Below, piece after piece: positions 35,689 to 43,974 of a stretch of 63,229 bases of DNA; within the stretch, counting starts at the first letter, position 1, and each line of letters opens with the position of its first letter. The translations under genes were made by a program, and so were the position numbers. This DNA comes from Mycolicibacterium chlorophenolicum. GTDB taxonomy: Bacteria; Actinomycetota; Actinomycetes; Mycobacteriales; Mycobacteriaceae. A model generated the notes under the pieces. That model was not told where the DNA came from. It saw only the letters and a program-made list of their open reading frames with translations, and did no database searches. The stretch is from positions 582 to 63,810 of the forward strand of contig NZ_JYNL01000060.1 of NCBI RefSeq assembly GCF_001044235.1. The letters are read 5' to 3'.

Positions 35689-36347
35689 GACGTCTTGGAG
35701 ATCCGGGTCTCGGCGTCGTACTGGCGCGCTTTGCGGCGGCGCGAGGATCGCATCGGCGTCACGGTGCCCTCGGCAGGGTGCCGCAGCTCGTACTCGTCCT
35801 CGAGCGCCTCGGCGATGCCGCCGCCGGTCAGCGTCGACTCCAGCGCCTTGTCCGGGTTGCGCGCGAACTCGTCGGGGAAGACGAAGCGGCGGAACGCCCA
35901 GAACCGGAACGCCATCTGCAGCAGGTTGCCGACCACGTAGGCCGACACGAAGTCCGCGACGTTCTCGGCGAACAGCGAGACCATCGGCACACGCAGCATC
36001 AGCACGTAGCTCGAGATCCACAGCGGGGCCATGCTGAGCAGCACGCCCACGCCGCTGACCCCGAAGAACAGCAGCGCCTCGTGGTGCTTCTCGCGGCCAC
36101 CCCGGTCCCGGAAGCTCCACTCCCGATTCAGGATGTACGACGCGATCACCGCGACGATGCCCGCGATGATCTTCGCGGTCACCGGCTTGGGCTCGAGGAT
36201 CGTCAGCTTCAGCGTGAAGAAGATCGCCGAATCGATGACGAACGTGGTGGCGCCGACGATGGCGAACTTGATGAGCTCATGGTGCCGCTCGGCGTAGGGA
36301 CGGAGCGGCCCAGGGAGACGCTTGATCGTCGCATCGGCAAAGGACAC
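35685..36347 (-). CDS. GtrA-family membrane protein (Rv3277 homologue)
   Basis: The product has four membrane helices and the GtrA pattern: ELIKFAIVGATTFVIDSAIF, SYILNREWSFRDRGG and LLQMAFRFWAFRRFVFPDE. GtrA proteins flip polyprenyl-phosphate sugars across the membrane. The C-terminal 60 residues are polar and basic. GTG 36347 aligns with the family start (VSFADATIKRLPG); a TTG start at 36386 would add 13 residues. It is divergent from purK, as in M. tuberculosis, and convergent with the flavoprotein gene. Confidence 0.88.
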   Translation of the reverse strand: MSFADATIKRLPGPLRPYAERHHELIKFAIVGATTFVIDSAIFFTLKLTILEPKPVTAKIIAGIVAVIASYILNREWSFRDRGGREKHHEALLFFGVSGVGVLLSMAPLWISSYVLMLRVPMVSLFAENVADFVSAYVVGNLLQMAFRFWAFRRFVFPDEFARNPDKALESTLTGGGIAEALEDEYELRHPAEGTVTPMRSSRRRKARQYDAETRISKTS

Positions 36348-36432
36348 AAGGAGCGAGTCTACGGAACCAACCTGCCAAACACCCAAGCGCGCAGTAACCG
36401 CAGGTCAACGATGTGGTGTAGGTCATGACACG

Positions 36433-37635
36433 ATGTACGGCGTGCCACGAACCGGATCCCCCCACCCCGTCGTCGCGATGGTCGGCGGCGGCCAACTCGC
36501 CCGCATGACCCACCAGGCGGCAATCGCGCTGGGCCAGACGCTGCGGGTACTGGCCGTGCGCAGCGACGAGTCCGCCGCCCAGGTGTCGCCCGACGTCGTC
36601 CTGGGCCACCACACCGACTACGACGCGCTGCGCCGCGTCGCCGACGGGGCCACCGCGCTGACCTTCGACCACGAGCACGTCCCCACCGAGCTGCTCGAGA
36701 AGCTCGTCGCCGACGGTGTGCCCGTCTACCCGCCCCCGTCGGCGCTGGTGCACGCCCAGGACAAGCTGGTGATGCGCCAGCGGCTGTCTGATTTGGGCGC
36801 GCCCGTTCCGCGGTTTGCATCTGTGACGAGCACCGGTGAGGCCGAGGCCTTCGCGATCGAGGTCGGGGGAGCGGTGGTCATCAAAACCATCCGCGGCGGG
36901 TACGACGGCCGCGGCGTGGTCATGGCCGACACCCCCGAGGACGCCCGCGACATCGTCGCGCGCTACCTGGCCGACGGCGTGCCGGTGATGGTCGAGGAGA
37001 AGGTGGCGATGCGCCGCGAGCTGGCCGCGCTGGTCGCGCGGTCCCCGTTCGGGCAGGGCGCGGCGTGGCCCGTGGTCGAGACCGTGCAGGAGGACGGCAT
37101 CTGCGTGACGGTGATAGCGCCGGCGCCCTCGCTGCCCTCTGAGGTGGCTTCTGCCGCTTCGGAATTGGCGTTGCGGCTGGCGTCCGAACTGGGCGTGGTC
37201 GGGGTGCTGGCCGTGGAGCTGTTCGAGACCTCCGACGGTGCGCTGCTGGTCAACGAGCTCGCGATGCGCCCGCACAACTCCGGGCACTGGACCATGGACG
37301 GCGCCCGCACGTCGCAGTTCGAGCAGCACCTGCGCGCGGTGCTGGACTACCCGCTGGGCGACACGTCGCCGCTGACGCCCTACACGGTGATGGGCAACGT
37401 GATCGGGGCTGACCCGGTCCCGGACATGTCGATGGATGAGCGCGTGCACCACCTGTTCGCGCGGCTGCCCGAGGCCAAGGTGCACCTCTACGGCAAAGAG
37501 GAGCGGCCCGGCCGCAAGATCGGCCACGTCAACATCGTCGGCGACGACTGGGAGTCGCTGCGCGAGCGCGCCGAGCGGGCCGCGCACTGGCTTTCCCATG
37601 CCGAGTGGACCGACGGCTGGGACCCGCACGCCTGA
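36433..37635 (+). CDS. purK: N5-carboxyaminoimidazole ribonucleotide synthase
   Basis: The 400-residue ATP-grasp enzyme starts near VVAMVGGGQLARMTHQAAIA and shows VVIKTIRGGYDGRGVVM and NELAMRPHNSGHWTMDG, all PurK hallmarks. It makes N5-CAIR from AIR, ATP and bicarbonate in purine synthesis. I choose ATG 36433; earlier frames overlap the divergent GtrA gene. PurE, its partner, is usually next to it, but here lies 4.1 kb away after three inserted genes. Confidence 0.95.
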   Translation: MYGVPRTGSPHPVVAMVGGGQLARMTHQAAIALGQTLRVLAVRSDESAAQVSPDVVLGHHTDYDALRRVADGATALTFDHEHVPTELLEKLVADGVPVYPPPSALVHAQDKLVMRQRLSDLGAPVPRFASVTSTGEAEAFAIEVGGAVVIKTIRGGYDGRGVVMADTPEDARDIVARYLADGVPVMVEEKVAMRRELAALVARSPFGQGAAWPVVETVQEDGICVTVIAPAPSLPSEVASAASELALRLASELGVVGVLAVELFETSDGALLVNELAMRPHNSGHWTMDGARTSQFEQHLRAVLDYPLGDTSPLTPYTVMGNVIGADPVPDMSMDERVHHLFARLPEAKVHLYGKEERPGRKIGHVNIVGDDWESLRERAERAAHWLSHAEWTDGWDPHA

Positions 37636-37639
37636 TCTG

Positions 37640-38731
37640 TCAGGTGAACGCCCGCGTGTACTGCGGGGGATGAGGCAGCTTATGCCCCAGCGTGGCGGCG
37701 GCCTGGCGCGGCCATGCCGGATTGCGCAGCAGCTCCCGGCCGAGGAACACCGCGTCGGCCTGGCCGCTCGCCACGATGGTCTCGGCCTGCTCCGCGTCGG
37801 TGATCAGCCCGACCGCGGCCGTCGGGATGCCCGCCTTGGCGCGGACCGCCTGCGCGAACGGCACCTGATAGCCCGGCCCGACCGTGATCGGCGCGTCGGG
37901 CACGATGCCGCCGCTGGAGACATCGGCCAGGTCGACGCCCCGGTCTTTGAGTACCGCCGCGAGTTCGACGGCGTCGTCGACGGTCCAGCCGGGGCGCTCG
38001 TCATCGGTGTCGCCGGCGAGCCAGTCGGTGGCCGAGGTGCGGAAGAACAGCGGCAGCGCGTCGGGCCAGTGCCGCCGGACCTCGTCGACCACCTCGGTGG
38101 CGAACCGCATCCGGTTGGCCAACGACCCGCCGTAGCGATCGGTGCGGTGGTTGGCCTGCGGGGACAGGAACTGGTGGATGAGATAGCCGTGCGCGCCGTG
38201 CAATTCGAGCACCTGGAAGCCGGCGTGCGCGGCGCGGGCGGCCGCCGCGCCGAAGGCCGTCACGATGTGGGCGATGTCCTCTTCGGTCAGTTCAGCCGGC
38301 TCGGGCAGGCGGCCGAACGCGTTGGGGCTGGGAGCCGTTGTCGGCCAACTGTTCTGGGTGCGATCGGGATCCGGCCACGGCCGGCCCGTCGAACCCTTGC
38401 GGCCGGCGTGCACCAGCTGGATGCCCGGGACGGCGCCGAGTGACCGGATGAACGCGGTGATTCTCCGCAGGGCCTCGGCCTGGGTGTCGTTCCACAGGCC
38501 CAGGTCGTAGTCGCTGCTGCGACCGTCGGGAAGGACCGCCGTCGCCTCCGTCATCACCAGCGCCGCCCCGCCGGCCGCGCGCGCCCCCAGATGCGCGAGG
38601 TGCCAGTCGGTAGCCGCGCCCGTCTCCGGCCCGTCGGGGACCGCGGCGAACTGCATCATCGGCGACATCCACACGCGGTGGGCAAAGGTGATGTCCCGCA
38701 ACGTCAACGGATCGAACAGATGGGTGCTCAT
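37640..38731 (-). CDS. Old-yellow-enzyme family NADH:flavin oxidoreductase (YqjM-like)
   Basis: The 363-residue FMN barrel starts LFDPLTLRDITFAHRVWMSP and has IQLVHAGRKGS, FQVLELHGAHGYLIHQFLSP and RYGGSLANRMRF, all OYE signatures. These enzymes reduce C=C bonds of enones or similar compounds. ATG 38731 overlaps the upstream MFS stop (ATGA), so it is the last gene of an ALDH-MFS-OYE operon. The substrate is unknown. Its stop is 4 bases from the convergent purK stop. Confidence 0.9.
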   Translation of the reverse strand: MSTHLFDPLTLRDITFAHRVWMSPMMQFAAVPDGPETGAATDWHLAHLGARAAGGAALVMTEATAVLPDGRSSDYDLGLWNDTQAEALRRITAFIRSLGAVPGIQLVHAGRKGSTGRPWPDPDRTQNSWPTTAPSPNAFGRLPEPAELTEEDIAHIVTAFGAAAARAAHAGFQVLELHGAHGYLIHQFLSPQANHRTDRYGGSLANRMRFATEVVDEVRRHWPDALPLFFRTSATDWLAGDTDDERPGWTVDDAVELAAVLKDRGVDLADVSSGGIVPDAPITVGPGYQVPFAQAVRAKAGIPTAAVGLITDAEQAETIVASGQADAVFLGRELLRNPAWPRQAAATLGHKLPHPPQYTRAFT

Positions 38732-40068
38732 CGGACGCTCTCCTCGGCGTGCGGCTCCGCCGGCAGCGGCATGCCGCGGGTTTCGGGGGCGAAGGCCAGG
38801 CCGATCACCGCGACCACACCCAGCGCCGCGACCGACGCGGTGGCCAGGCCGAGGTTCCCGTCGAACCACGACACCGCGATGACGCCCGCGACCAGCGGCC
38901 CGAACGCGGTGACGAACCGGCCCGCGCTGTTGCAGACCGCCAACGCCGTCGCCCGCACACTGACCGGGAACAGCTCCGGGCCGTAGATGAACGTGCCCGA
39001 CAGCGCGCCGAACAACCCGAAGCCGAGGATCGGCATCGCGATCAGGTACTCGGTATAGGTGCGGTCGAACGCGAATGTCGCCACGATCGCCGCGGCCGAG
39101 ACCGCGAAGCACAACCCGAACGTCTTGCGCCGCCCGAACGCATCGGCCAGGAAACCCCACAGCGCGTAGCCGACGATGCCGCCGGCGTTGAACAGCATCG
39201 AGGCGATCGCGACCCGGTGATCGGCCGTCTCCTTCGGCAGCCCGCCGGACGCGGTGAACTGCCGGATGATCTGCGGATACCACGTCGACACGCTCCAGAA
39301 CGCAATCAGCGAGCCCGTCGCCAACGCGGTACACACCAGCGTCGGGGTCAGCAGCGGCTTGCTGAACAGTCGCTTGAGGACGAACGTGTCTTTCTCGTTG
39401 CGGCGCTTCCGCTCTCGGCGGCGGTCCAGATGCGCGCCGACCTCCTCGGGCTCGGGCACGTAGCGGCGGATGAACCAGACCAGCAGCGCCGGCAGCACCG
39501 CGAGGCCCAGCATCAGACGCCAGCCGTAGTGGCCGAGCGCGGCGTACACCGCTGCGGCGACGAAGAACCCGCCGGCGTAGCCGCTCATCATGATGCCGCC
39601 CGCGCGGGCACGGAACCGGTTGCGCCACGTCTCGGCGATCAGCGCGGCGCCGACGGGCGCCTCCACCCCGGATCCGACACCCGCGATGAACCGCAGAAGC
39701 GCCAGCTGCCACCACGTTTCGGAGAACGCGGCGAGCGCGGTGAACACCGCGTAGGTGAGGATGCCCAGCGACAGCACCCGGGTGCGGCCGAAATAGTCGG
39801 CCAGGATGCCGAAGCAGATGCCGCCGACCGCCCAGCCCAGCAGGAACATCGTCACCGTCAGGCCGCCGTACAGGCCGATGGCCGACGGGGTGACGCCGAT
39901 CCCGCTGTTGGGCAGCAGCTCCGTCATCGTGGGTCCGAGCACCAGCACGTAGAGGCTGCCGGCGAAACCGTCCAGGCCCCATCCGAGCGTCGTCCCGGCG
40001 AGCACCAGCCACTGGGTGCGGGTGATCTCTTTCTGCCAGGTGGAACGTGGTTGCGTCTTGGTGGTCAT
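38728..40068 (-). CDS. MFS transporter, aromatic-acid/sugar-symporter-like
   Basis: The 446-residue protein has 12 predicted helices, the loop motif GILADYFGRTRVLSLG and GFLADAFGRRKTFGL repeated in the second half, as in MHS/AAHS-type proton symporters. It likely imports an organic acid used by the flanking aldehyde dehydrogenase and OYE. ATG 40068 lies 12 bases after the aldehyde dehydrogenase stop. No substrate can be assigned. Confidence 0.88.
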   Translation of the reverse strand: MTTKTQPRSTWQKEITRTQWLVLAGTTLGWGLDGFAGSLYVLVLGPTMTELLPNSGIGVTPSAIGLYGGLTVTMFLLGWAVGGICFGILADYFGRTRVLSLGILTYAVFTALAAFSETWWQLALLRFIAGVGSGVEAPVGAALIAETWRNRFRARAGGIMMSGYAGGFFVAAAVYAALGHYGWRLMLGLAVLPALLVWFIRRYVPEPEEVGAHLDRRRERKRRNEKDTFVLKRLFSKPLLTPTLVCTALATGSLIAFWSVSTWYPQIIRQFTASGGLPKETADHRVAIASMLFNAGGIVGYALWGFLADAFGRRKTFGLCFAVSAAAIVATFAFDRTYTEYLIAMPILGFGLFGALSGTFIYGPELFPVSVRATALAVCNSAGRFVTAFGPLVAGVIAVSWFDGNLGLATASVAALGVVAVIGLAFAPETRGMPLPAEPHAEESVR

Positions 40069-40080
40069 GCGCTGCTCCTG

Positions 40081-41565
40081 TCAGTTCAGCCGGGTCTCGG
40101 CGGAGGCGCCGTACCAGTCGACGGACGAATCCGACGTCCGGACCACGATCGTCTTCACCCACGAGAAGTCGTCGAAAGACTCTGTGCCCGCGTCTTTTCC
40201 GATGCCGGATTCCTTGACACCGCCCCAGGGCAGCGACGGTTCCAGCCGGTGGTGGTCGTTGACCCACACCATGCCGGCCACGATCGCGTCGGCGACCCGG
40301 TGCGCCCGCGCCACGTCGGTGGTCCACACCCCGGCGCCGAGGCCGTAGAGGTTGTCGTTGGCCATCGCGACCGCGTCGGCCTCGGTGTCGAAGGCGATCA
40401 CCACGGCGACCGGGCCGAAGATCTCCTCCCGCGCGACCGTCATGTCCATCGTGGCGTCGGCGAACACGGTGGGCGCGACGAAGAAGCCGTCTGCAAGGTG
40501 GGCCGGCAGCTCGGGTGGGCCGCCGGCCGCGAGCCGGGCGCCCTCGTCGACCCCGGTGCGGATCAGCGCGACGATCTTGTCGCGCTGGCGGGCGCTGATC
40601 ACCGGGCCCATCTGGGTGCCGGGCTCACTCGGGTCACCGACGCGGATGTTCTTCGCGCGGGCCGCCAGCGCGTCGACGAACCGGTCGTAGATGCTGCGCT
40701 GCACCAGGAATCGCGAACCGGCGACACAGGATTGGCCCGCGGCGATGAACGCCGCGAACGCCGCCCCTTCGGCCGCGGTCACCGGATCGACGTCGTCGAA
40801 CACCACCACCGGCGTCTTGCCACCGAGCTCGGCGGTCATCCGGGCGAACCGTGCGGCCGTCGCCACCGACGCCGAACGACCGGCCTCGGTGCCGCCGGTC
40901 AGCGTAATCTTCGCGACGTCGGGATGCTCGGTCAGCGCGACACCGGCCTCGCGGCCACCCGTCACGACGTTGACCACGCCGTCCGGCACGCCGGTCTCGG
41001 CGAGGATCTCGGCGAGCGCGAGCGTCGTCAGCGGGGTGAGCTCGGACGGCTTGACCACCACGGTGTTCCCGTTGGCCAGGGCAGCCGACAGGCTGCGCGC
41101 CAGGATCAGCATCGGGTGGTTGAACGGCGTGATGATGCCGCACACGCCCAGCGGCTGCCGACGCTGATAGGTCAGATAGGGGCCGTCGCCGGGCAGCACC
41201 GCATTGCGTTGCGCGACAAGCAGACCCGCGTTGTAGCGGAACCACTCCGGCACCCGGGACAGCTGCGCGCGGGTCTCGGTGATCGGCCGTCCGTTGTTAC
41301 GGGTCTCCAGGCGGAACAGCCGCTCGGAGTTGGCCTCGATCGCGTCGGCGATGCGCAGCAGCAGCTTCGCGCGCTCGCTGCGGACCATGGCCGGCCAGGG
41401 ACCGGTTTCGAAGGCGGCTTTGGCGCGGGCCACCGCGGCGTGCACGTCGGCGGCGGTGTGCTCGGGGACGGTGTCGATGACGGCGGTGGTCGCGGGGTCG
41501 AGGATGTCGCGGGTGGCTCGCGCGTCCTCGCGGTGCAGCGGTGTGACCGGGGTTACAGAAGTCAT
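40081..41565 (-). CDS. NAD(P)-dependent aldehyde dehydrogenase
   Basis: From ATG 41565 the enzyme has 494 residues with PFNHPMLILARS, TAELGGKTPVVVF (Glu246) and AAGQSCVAGSRF (catalytic Cys280). It oxidises an aldehyde to an acid. It is the first gene of the minus-strand operon inserted between purK and purE. An upstream in-frame start at 41616 lacks family similarity. The 138-base gap to divergent purE should hold the promoter. Confidence 0.93.
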   Translation of the reverse strand: MTSVTPVTPLHREDARATRDILDPATTAVIDTVPEHTAADVHAAVARAKAAFETGPWPAMVRSERAKLLLRIADAIEANSERLFRLETRNNGRPITETRAQLSRVPEWFRYNAGLLVAQRNAVLPGDGPYLTYQRRQPLGVCGIITPFNHPMLILARSLSAALANGNTVVVKPSELTPLTTLALAEILAETGVPDGVVNVVTGGREAGVALTEHPDVAKITLTGGTEAGRSASVATAARFARMTAELGGKTPVVVFDDVDPVTAAEGAAFAAFIAAGQSCVAGSRFLVQRSIYDRFVDALAARAKNIRVGDPSEPGTQMGPVISARQRDKIVALIRTGVDEGARLAAGGPPELPAHLADGFFVAPTVFADATMDMTVAREEIFGPVAVVIAFDTEADAVAMANDNLYGLGAGVWTTDVARAHRVADAIVAGMVWVNDHHRLEPSLPWGGVKESGIGKDAGTESFDDFSWVKTIVVRTSDSSVDWYGASAETRLN

Positions 41566-41703
41566 GGTGCGAGTGTCGCCAGTGGCCTGCCGCGCTGGCA
41601 ATGTCCCGCCGCACATACTTGTGGTCGTTTCAGTGTCTGCGGCGACACCATCGGATGCGGCTCAGTAGAGTGCTGCCGTACCCCGAACGGAGAGGACCCC
41701 CGC

Positions 41704-42204
41704 ATGACGCCACGGGTCGGCTTGATCATGGGCAGCGACAGCGACTGGCCGGTGATGTCGGACGCCGCGGAGGCGCTCGCCGAGTTCGACATCCCGTTCG
41801 AGGTCGGCGTCGTCTCCGCGCACCGCACGCCAGCGCGCATGCTCAGCTACGCGCAGGAGGCGGCAGGCCGCGGTATCGAGGTGATCATCGCCGGGGCCGG
41901 GGGAGCGGCGCATCTGCCGGGCATGGTCGCCTCGGCGACACCGCTGCCGGTGATCGGGGTCCCGGTGCCGTTGGCGCGGCTGGACGGTCTGGATTCCCTG
42001 CTGTCGATCGTGCAGATGCCTGCCGGGGTGCCGGTGGCGACGGTGTCGATCGGCGGGGCGCGCAACGCGGGGCTCCTGGCCGTGAGGATCCTCGGGGCGT
42101 CCGACCCCAAACTGCGGTCGCGGATGGCGGACTTCCAGGCCGGGCTGGAGAAGATGGTGCTGGAGAAGGACTCGGCGCTGCGGCAGCGGCTGCTGGGCGA
42201 CTAG
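41704..42204 (+). CDS. purE: N5-carboxyaminoimidazole ribonucleotide mutase
   Basis: The 166-residue protein starts MTPRVGLIMGSDSDWPVMSD and has VVSAHRTPARML and AGAGGAAHLPGMVAS, the class I PurE signatures with the catalytic His. It rearranges N5-CAIR to CAIR. ATG 41704 follows GGAGAGG. It is normally coupled to purK; here it must be expressed from its own promoter. Confidence 0.95.
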   Translation: MTPRVGLIMGSDSDWPVMSDAAEALAEFDIPFEVGVVSAHRTPARMLSYAQEAAGRGIEVIIAGAGGAAHLPGMVASATPLPVIGVPVPLARLDGLDSLLSIVQMPAGVPVATVSIGGARNAGLLAVRILGASDPKLRSRMADFQAGLEKMVLEKDSALRQRLLGD

Positions 42205-42315
42205 ATTTCGCTGACCGCGTCAACAAGGCGCGATTGTGGCTGCTCGGCCGGTCGCTCGCCTTCTCGCGAGCTATTGCTGACGTGAGCGTCAACGGTTGCT
42301 TGGCAAACTCTGATG

Positions 42316-42332
42316 CGGGCCCTTGGGGCCCG
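42316..42332 (+). terminator. GC-rich hairpin after purE
   Basis: CGGGCCC and GGGCCCG form a perfect 7-bp stem with a 3-base loop, 112 bases after purE and before the convergent small gene. No T-run follows. Confidence 0.4.
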
Positions 42333-42401
42333 TGGTCGTGCGCCAATTTGGGCAGCTGTGATGTTCGTCACACTAACCAAGGCGTGACGGAACAGGATTG
42401 G

Positions 42402-42593
42402 TCAGGACGCCCGGAGGACGACGACCGGCTCGGCGCTCTGGACCGCAGCCGCGGCCTGGATGTGACCCGTCTGCGCTGCGTGCACGCCCGCATCGACTAC
42501 CGCCGATGCGCGCAGAACATGGCGAGTACCGTTCCAGCCACACTCGCAGTGCGCGGTACGGCGAAGGGCTGGGCCATCGATGTACACCTGCAT
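42402..42593 (-). CDS. Small His/Cys protein of unknown function
   Basis: The 63-residue product from ATG 42593 reads MQVYIDGPALRRTAHCECGW followed by NGTRHVLRASAVVDAGVHAA and QTGHI. The HCxCGWxG start and AVVDAxxHAxxTGH end recur in small mycobacterial proteins and may bind a metal. No ribosome site is obvious. The function is unknown. It is convergent with purE and divergent from fadE25. Confidence 0.55.
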   Translation of the reverse strand: MQVYIDGPALRRTAHCECGWNGTRHVLRASAVVDAGVHAAQTGHIQAAAAVQSAEPVVVLRAS

Positions 42594-42692
42594 GTTTCGG
42601 AGAGTAACCAGGGAAGTTGAGAAGTAACCATGTCCGTCGCTGAGCTTCGGCTGAGAGGGCGGACGGGCGGACTTCGCGTCGCAGTGCAAGCA

Positions 42693-42714
42693 CGGTAAAG
42701 TTACCGGCGAGTAG
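42693..42714 (+). promoter_or_regulatory. Palindromic operator candidate before fadE25
   Basis: CGGTAAAGTTACCG (42693-42706) is a palindrome with 6-base arms and overlaps TTACCGGCGAGTAG (42701-42714), itself a partial TTAC/GTAA-type palindrome. It ends just before the ribosome site, where a TetR-type lipid repressor would block transcription. Confidence 0.35.
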
Positions 42715-42727
42715 CAAGGAGATGATG

Positions 42728-43897
42728 ATGGCTGGATGGGGCGGAAATCCGTCGTTCGATTTGTTCCAGTTGCCTGAGGAACACCAGGAGCTGCGTGACG
42801 CGATCCGCGCGCTGGCGGAGAAGGAGATCGCTCCCTACGCCGCCGACGTCGACGAGAACTCGCGGTTCCCGCAGGAGGCACTCGATGCGCTGGTGGCGTC
42901 GGGCTTCAACGCGGTGCACGTACCCGAGGAGTACGACGGCCAGGGTGCCGACTCGGTGGCGGCGTGCATCGTCATCGAAGAGGTCGCGCGCGTCGACGCG
43001 TCGGCCTCGCTGATCCCGGCGGTCAACAAGCTCGGCACCATGGGGCTGATCCTGCGCGGCTCCGACGAACTGAAGAAGAAGGTGCTGCCCTCGATCGCCT
43101 CCGGTGAGGCGATGGCGTCCTACGCGCTCTCCGAGCGTGAGGCCGGCAGCGACGCCGCCGCGATGCGCACCCGCGCCAAGGCCGACGGCGAGGACTGGAT
43201 CCTCAACGGCGCCAAGTGCTGGATCACCAACGGTGGCAAGTCGAGCTGGTACACAGTCATGGCCGTCACCGATCCCGACAAGGGTGCCAACGGCATCTCG
43301 GCGTTCATGGTCCACGTCGACGACGAGGGCTTCACGATCGGACCCAAGGAGCGCAAGCTCGGCATCAAGGGCTCGCCGACCACCGAGCTGTACTTCGAGA
43401 ACTGCCGCATCCCGGGCGACCGGATCATCGGCGATCCCGGCACCGGCTTCAAGACCGCGCTGGCAACACTCGACCACACCCGCCCGACCATCGGCGCGCA
43501 GGCGGTCGGTATCGCGCAGGGTGCACTCGACGCGGCGATCGAATACACCAAGGACCGCAAGCAGTTCGGCAAGAGCATCGCCGATTTCCAGGCGGTGCAG
43601 TTCATGCTCGCCGACATGGCGATGAAGGTCGAAGCCGCACGGCTGATGGTCTACAGCGCCGCGGCACGCGCCGAGCGGGGCGAGGGGAACCTCGGCTTCA
43701 TCTCGGCGGCGTCGAAGTGCCTGGCCTCCGATGTCGCGATGGAGGTGACCACCGACGCGGTGCAGTTGTTCGGCGGCGCCGGCTACACCATCGACTTCCC
43801 GGTCGAGCGGATGATGCGCGACGCCAAGATCACGCAGATCTACGAGGGCACCAACCAGATCCAGCGCGTCGTCATGAGCCGGGCCCTGCTGAAGTAA
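42728..43897 (+). CDS. fadE25: Acyl-CoA dehydrogenase FadE25
   Basis: The 389-residue flavoenzyme matches Rv3274c in sequence and length, with YALSEREAGSDAAAMRTRAK, WITNGGKSSWYTVMA and the C-terminal QIYEGTNQIQRVVMSR, where Glu is the catalytic base. It introduces the first double bond in acyl-CoA degradation. Three ATG codons occur in a row (42722, 42725, 42728); AAGGAG at 42716-42721 best fits the third, which also matches the family length. The gene is followed by the 63-base palindromic repeat. Confidence 0.95.
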   Translation: MAGWGGNPSFDLFQLPEEHQELRDAIRALAEKEIAPYAADVDENSRFPQEALDALVASGFNAVHVPEEYDGQGADSVAACIVIEEVARVDASASLIPAVNKLGTMGLILRGSDELKKKVLPSIASGEAMASYALSEREAGSDAAAMRTRAKADGEDWILNGAKCWITNGGKSSWYTVMAVTDPDKGANGISAFMVHVDDEGFTIGPKERKLGIKGSPTTELYFENCRIPGDRIIGDPGTGFKTALATLDHTRPTIGAQAVGIAQGALDAAIEYTKDRKQFGKSIADFQAVQFMLADMAMKVEAARLMVYSAAARAERGEGNLGFISAASKCLASDVAMEVTTDAVQLFGGAGYTIDFPVERMMRDAKITQIYEGTNQIQRVVMSRALLK

Positions 43898-43904
43898 TTC
43901 TGTT

Positions 43905-43967
43905 GCCGCGGAATAGCATTCCTGGCTGCTGTGAGCGAAACATCGCAGCCAGGAATGCGCTTCCGCG
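43905..43967. repeat. Stand-alone REP/MITE-like palindrome
   Basis: A 25-base sequence at 43905-43929 is identical to the outer ends of the DUF559 element at 51.4-52.4 kb. It is followed by a 15-base loop and a reverse copy at 43945-43967 with two mismatches, giving a 23-bp stem. It lies 8 bases after the fadE25 stop and 8 bases before the mddA stop and could also act as a bidirectional terminator. Confidence 0.85.
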
Positions 43968-43974
43968 TGCGGGG

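Noticed and set aside
34264..36120. 618-codon open frame antisense to the flavoprotein and GtrA genes
   Set aside because: It covers two well-supported genes and has no recognisable domain; high GC explains it.
38732..40327. N-terminal extension of the OYE frame to about 895 codons
   Set aside because: The extension is a shadow of the MFS gene; the OYE family starts at the ATG at 38731, which overlaps the MFS stop.
38749..41703. Very long plus-strand frame leading into purE
   Set aside because: It is antisense to the MFS and aldehyde dehydrogenase genes; only the part from 41704 is PurE-like.
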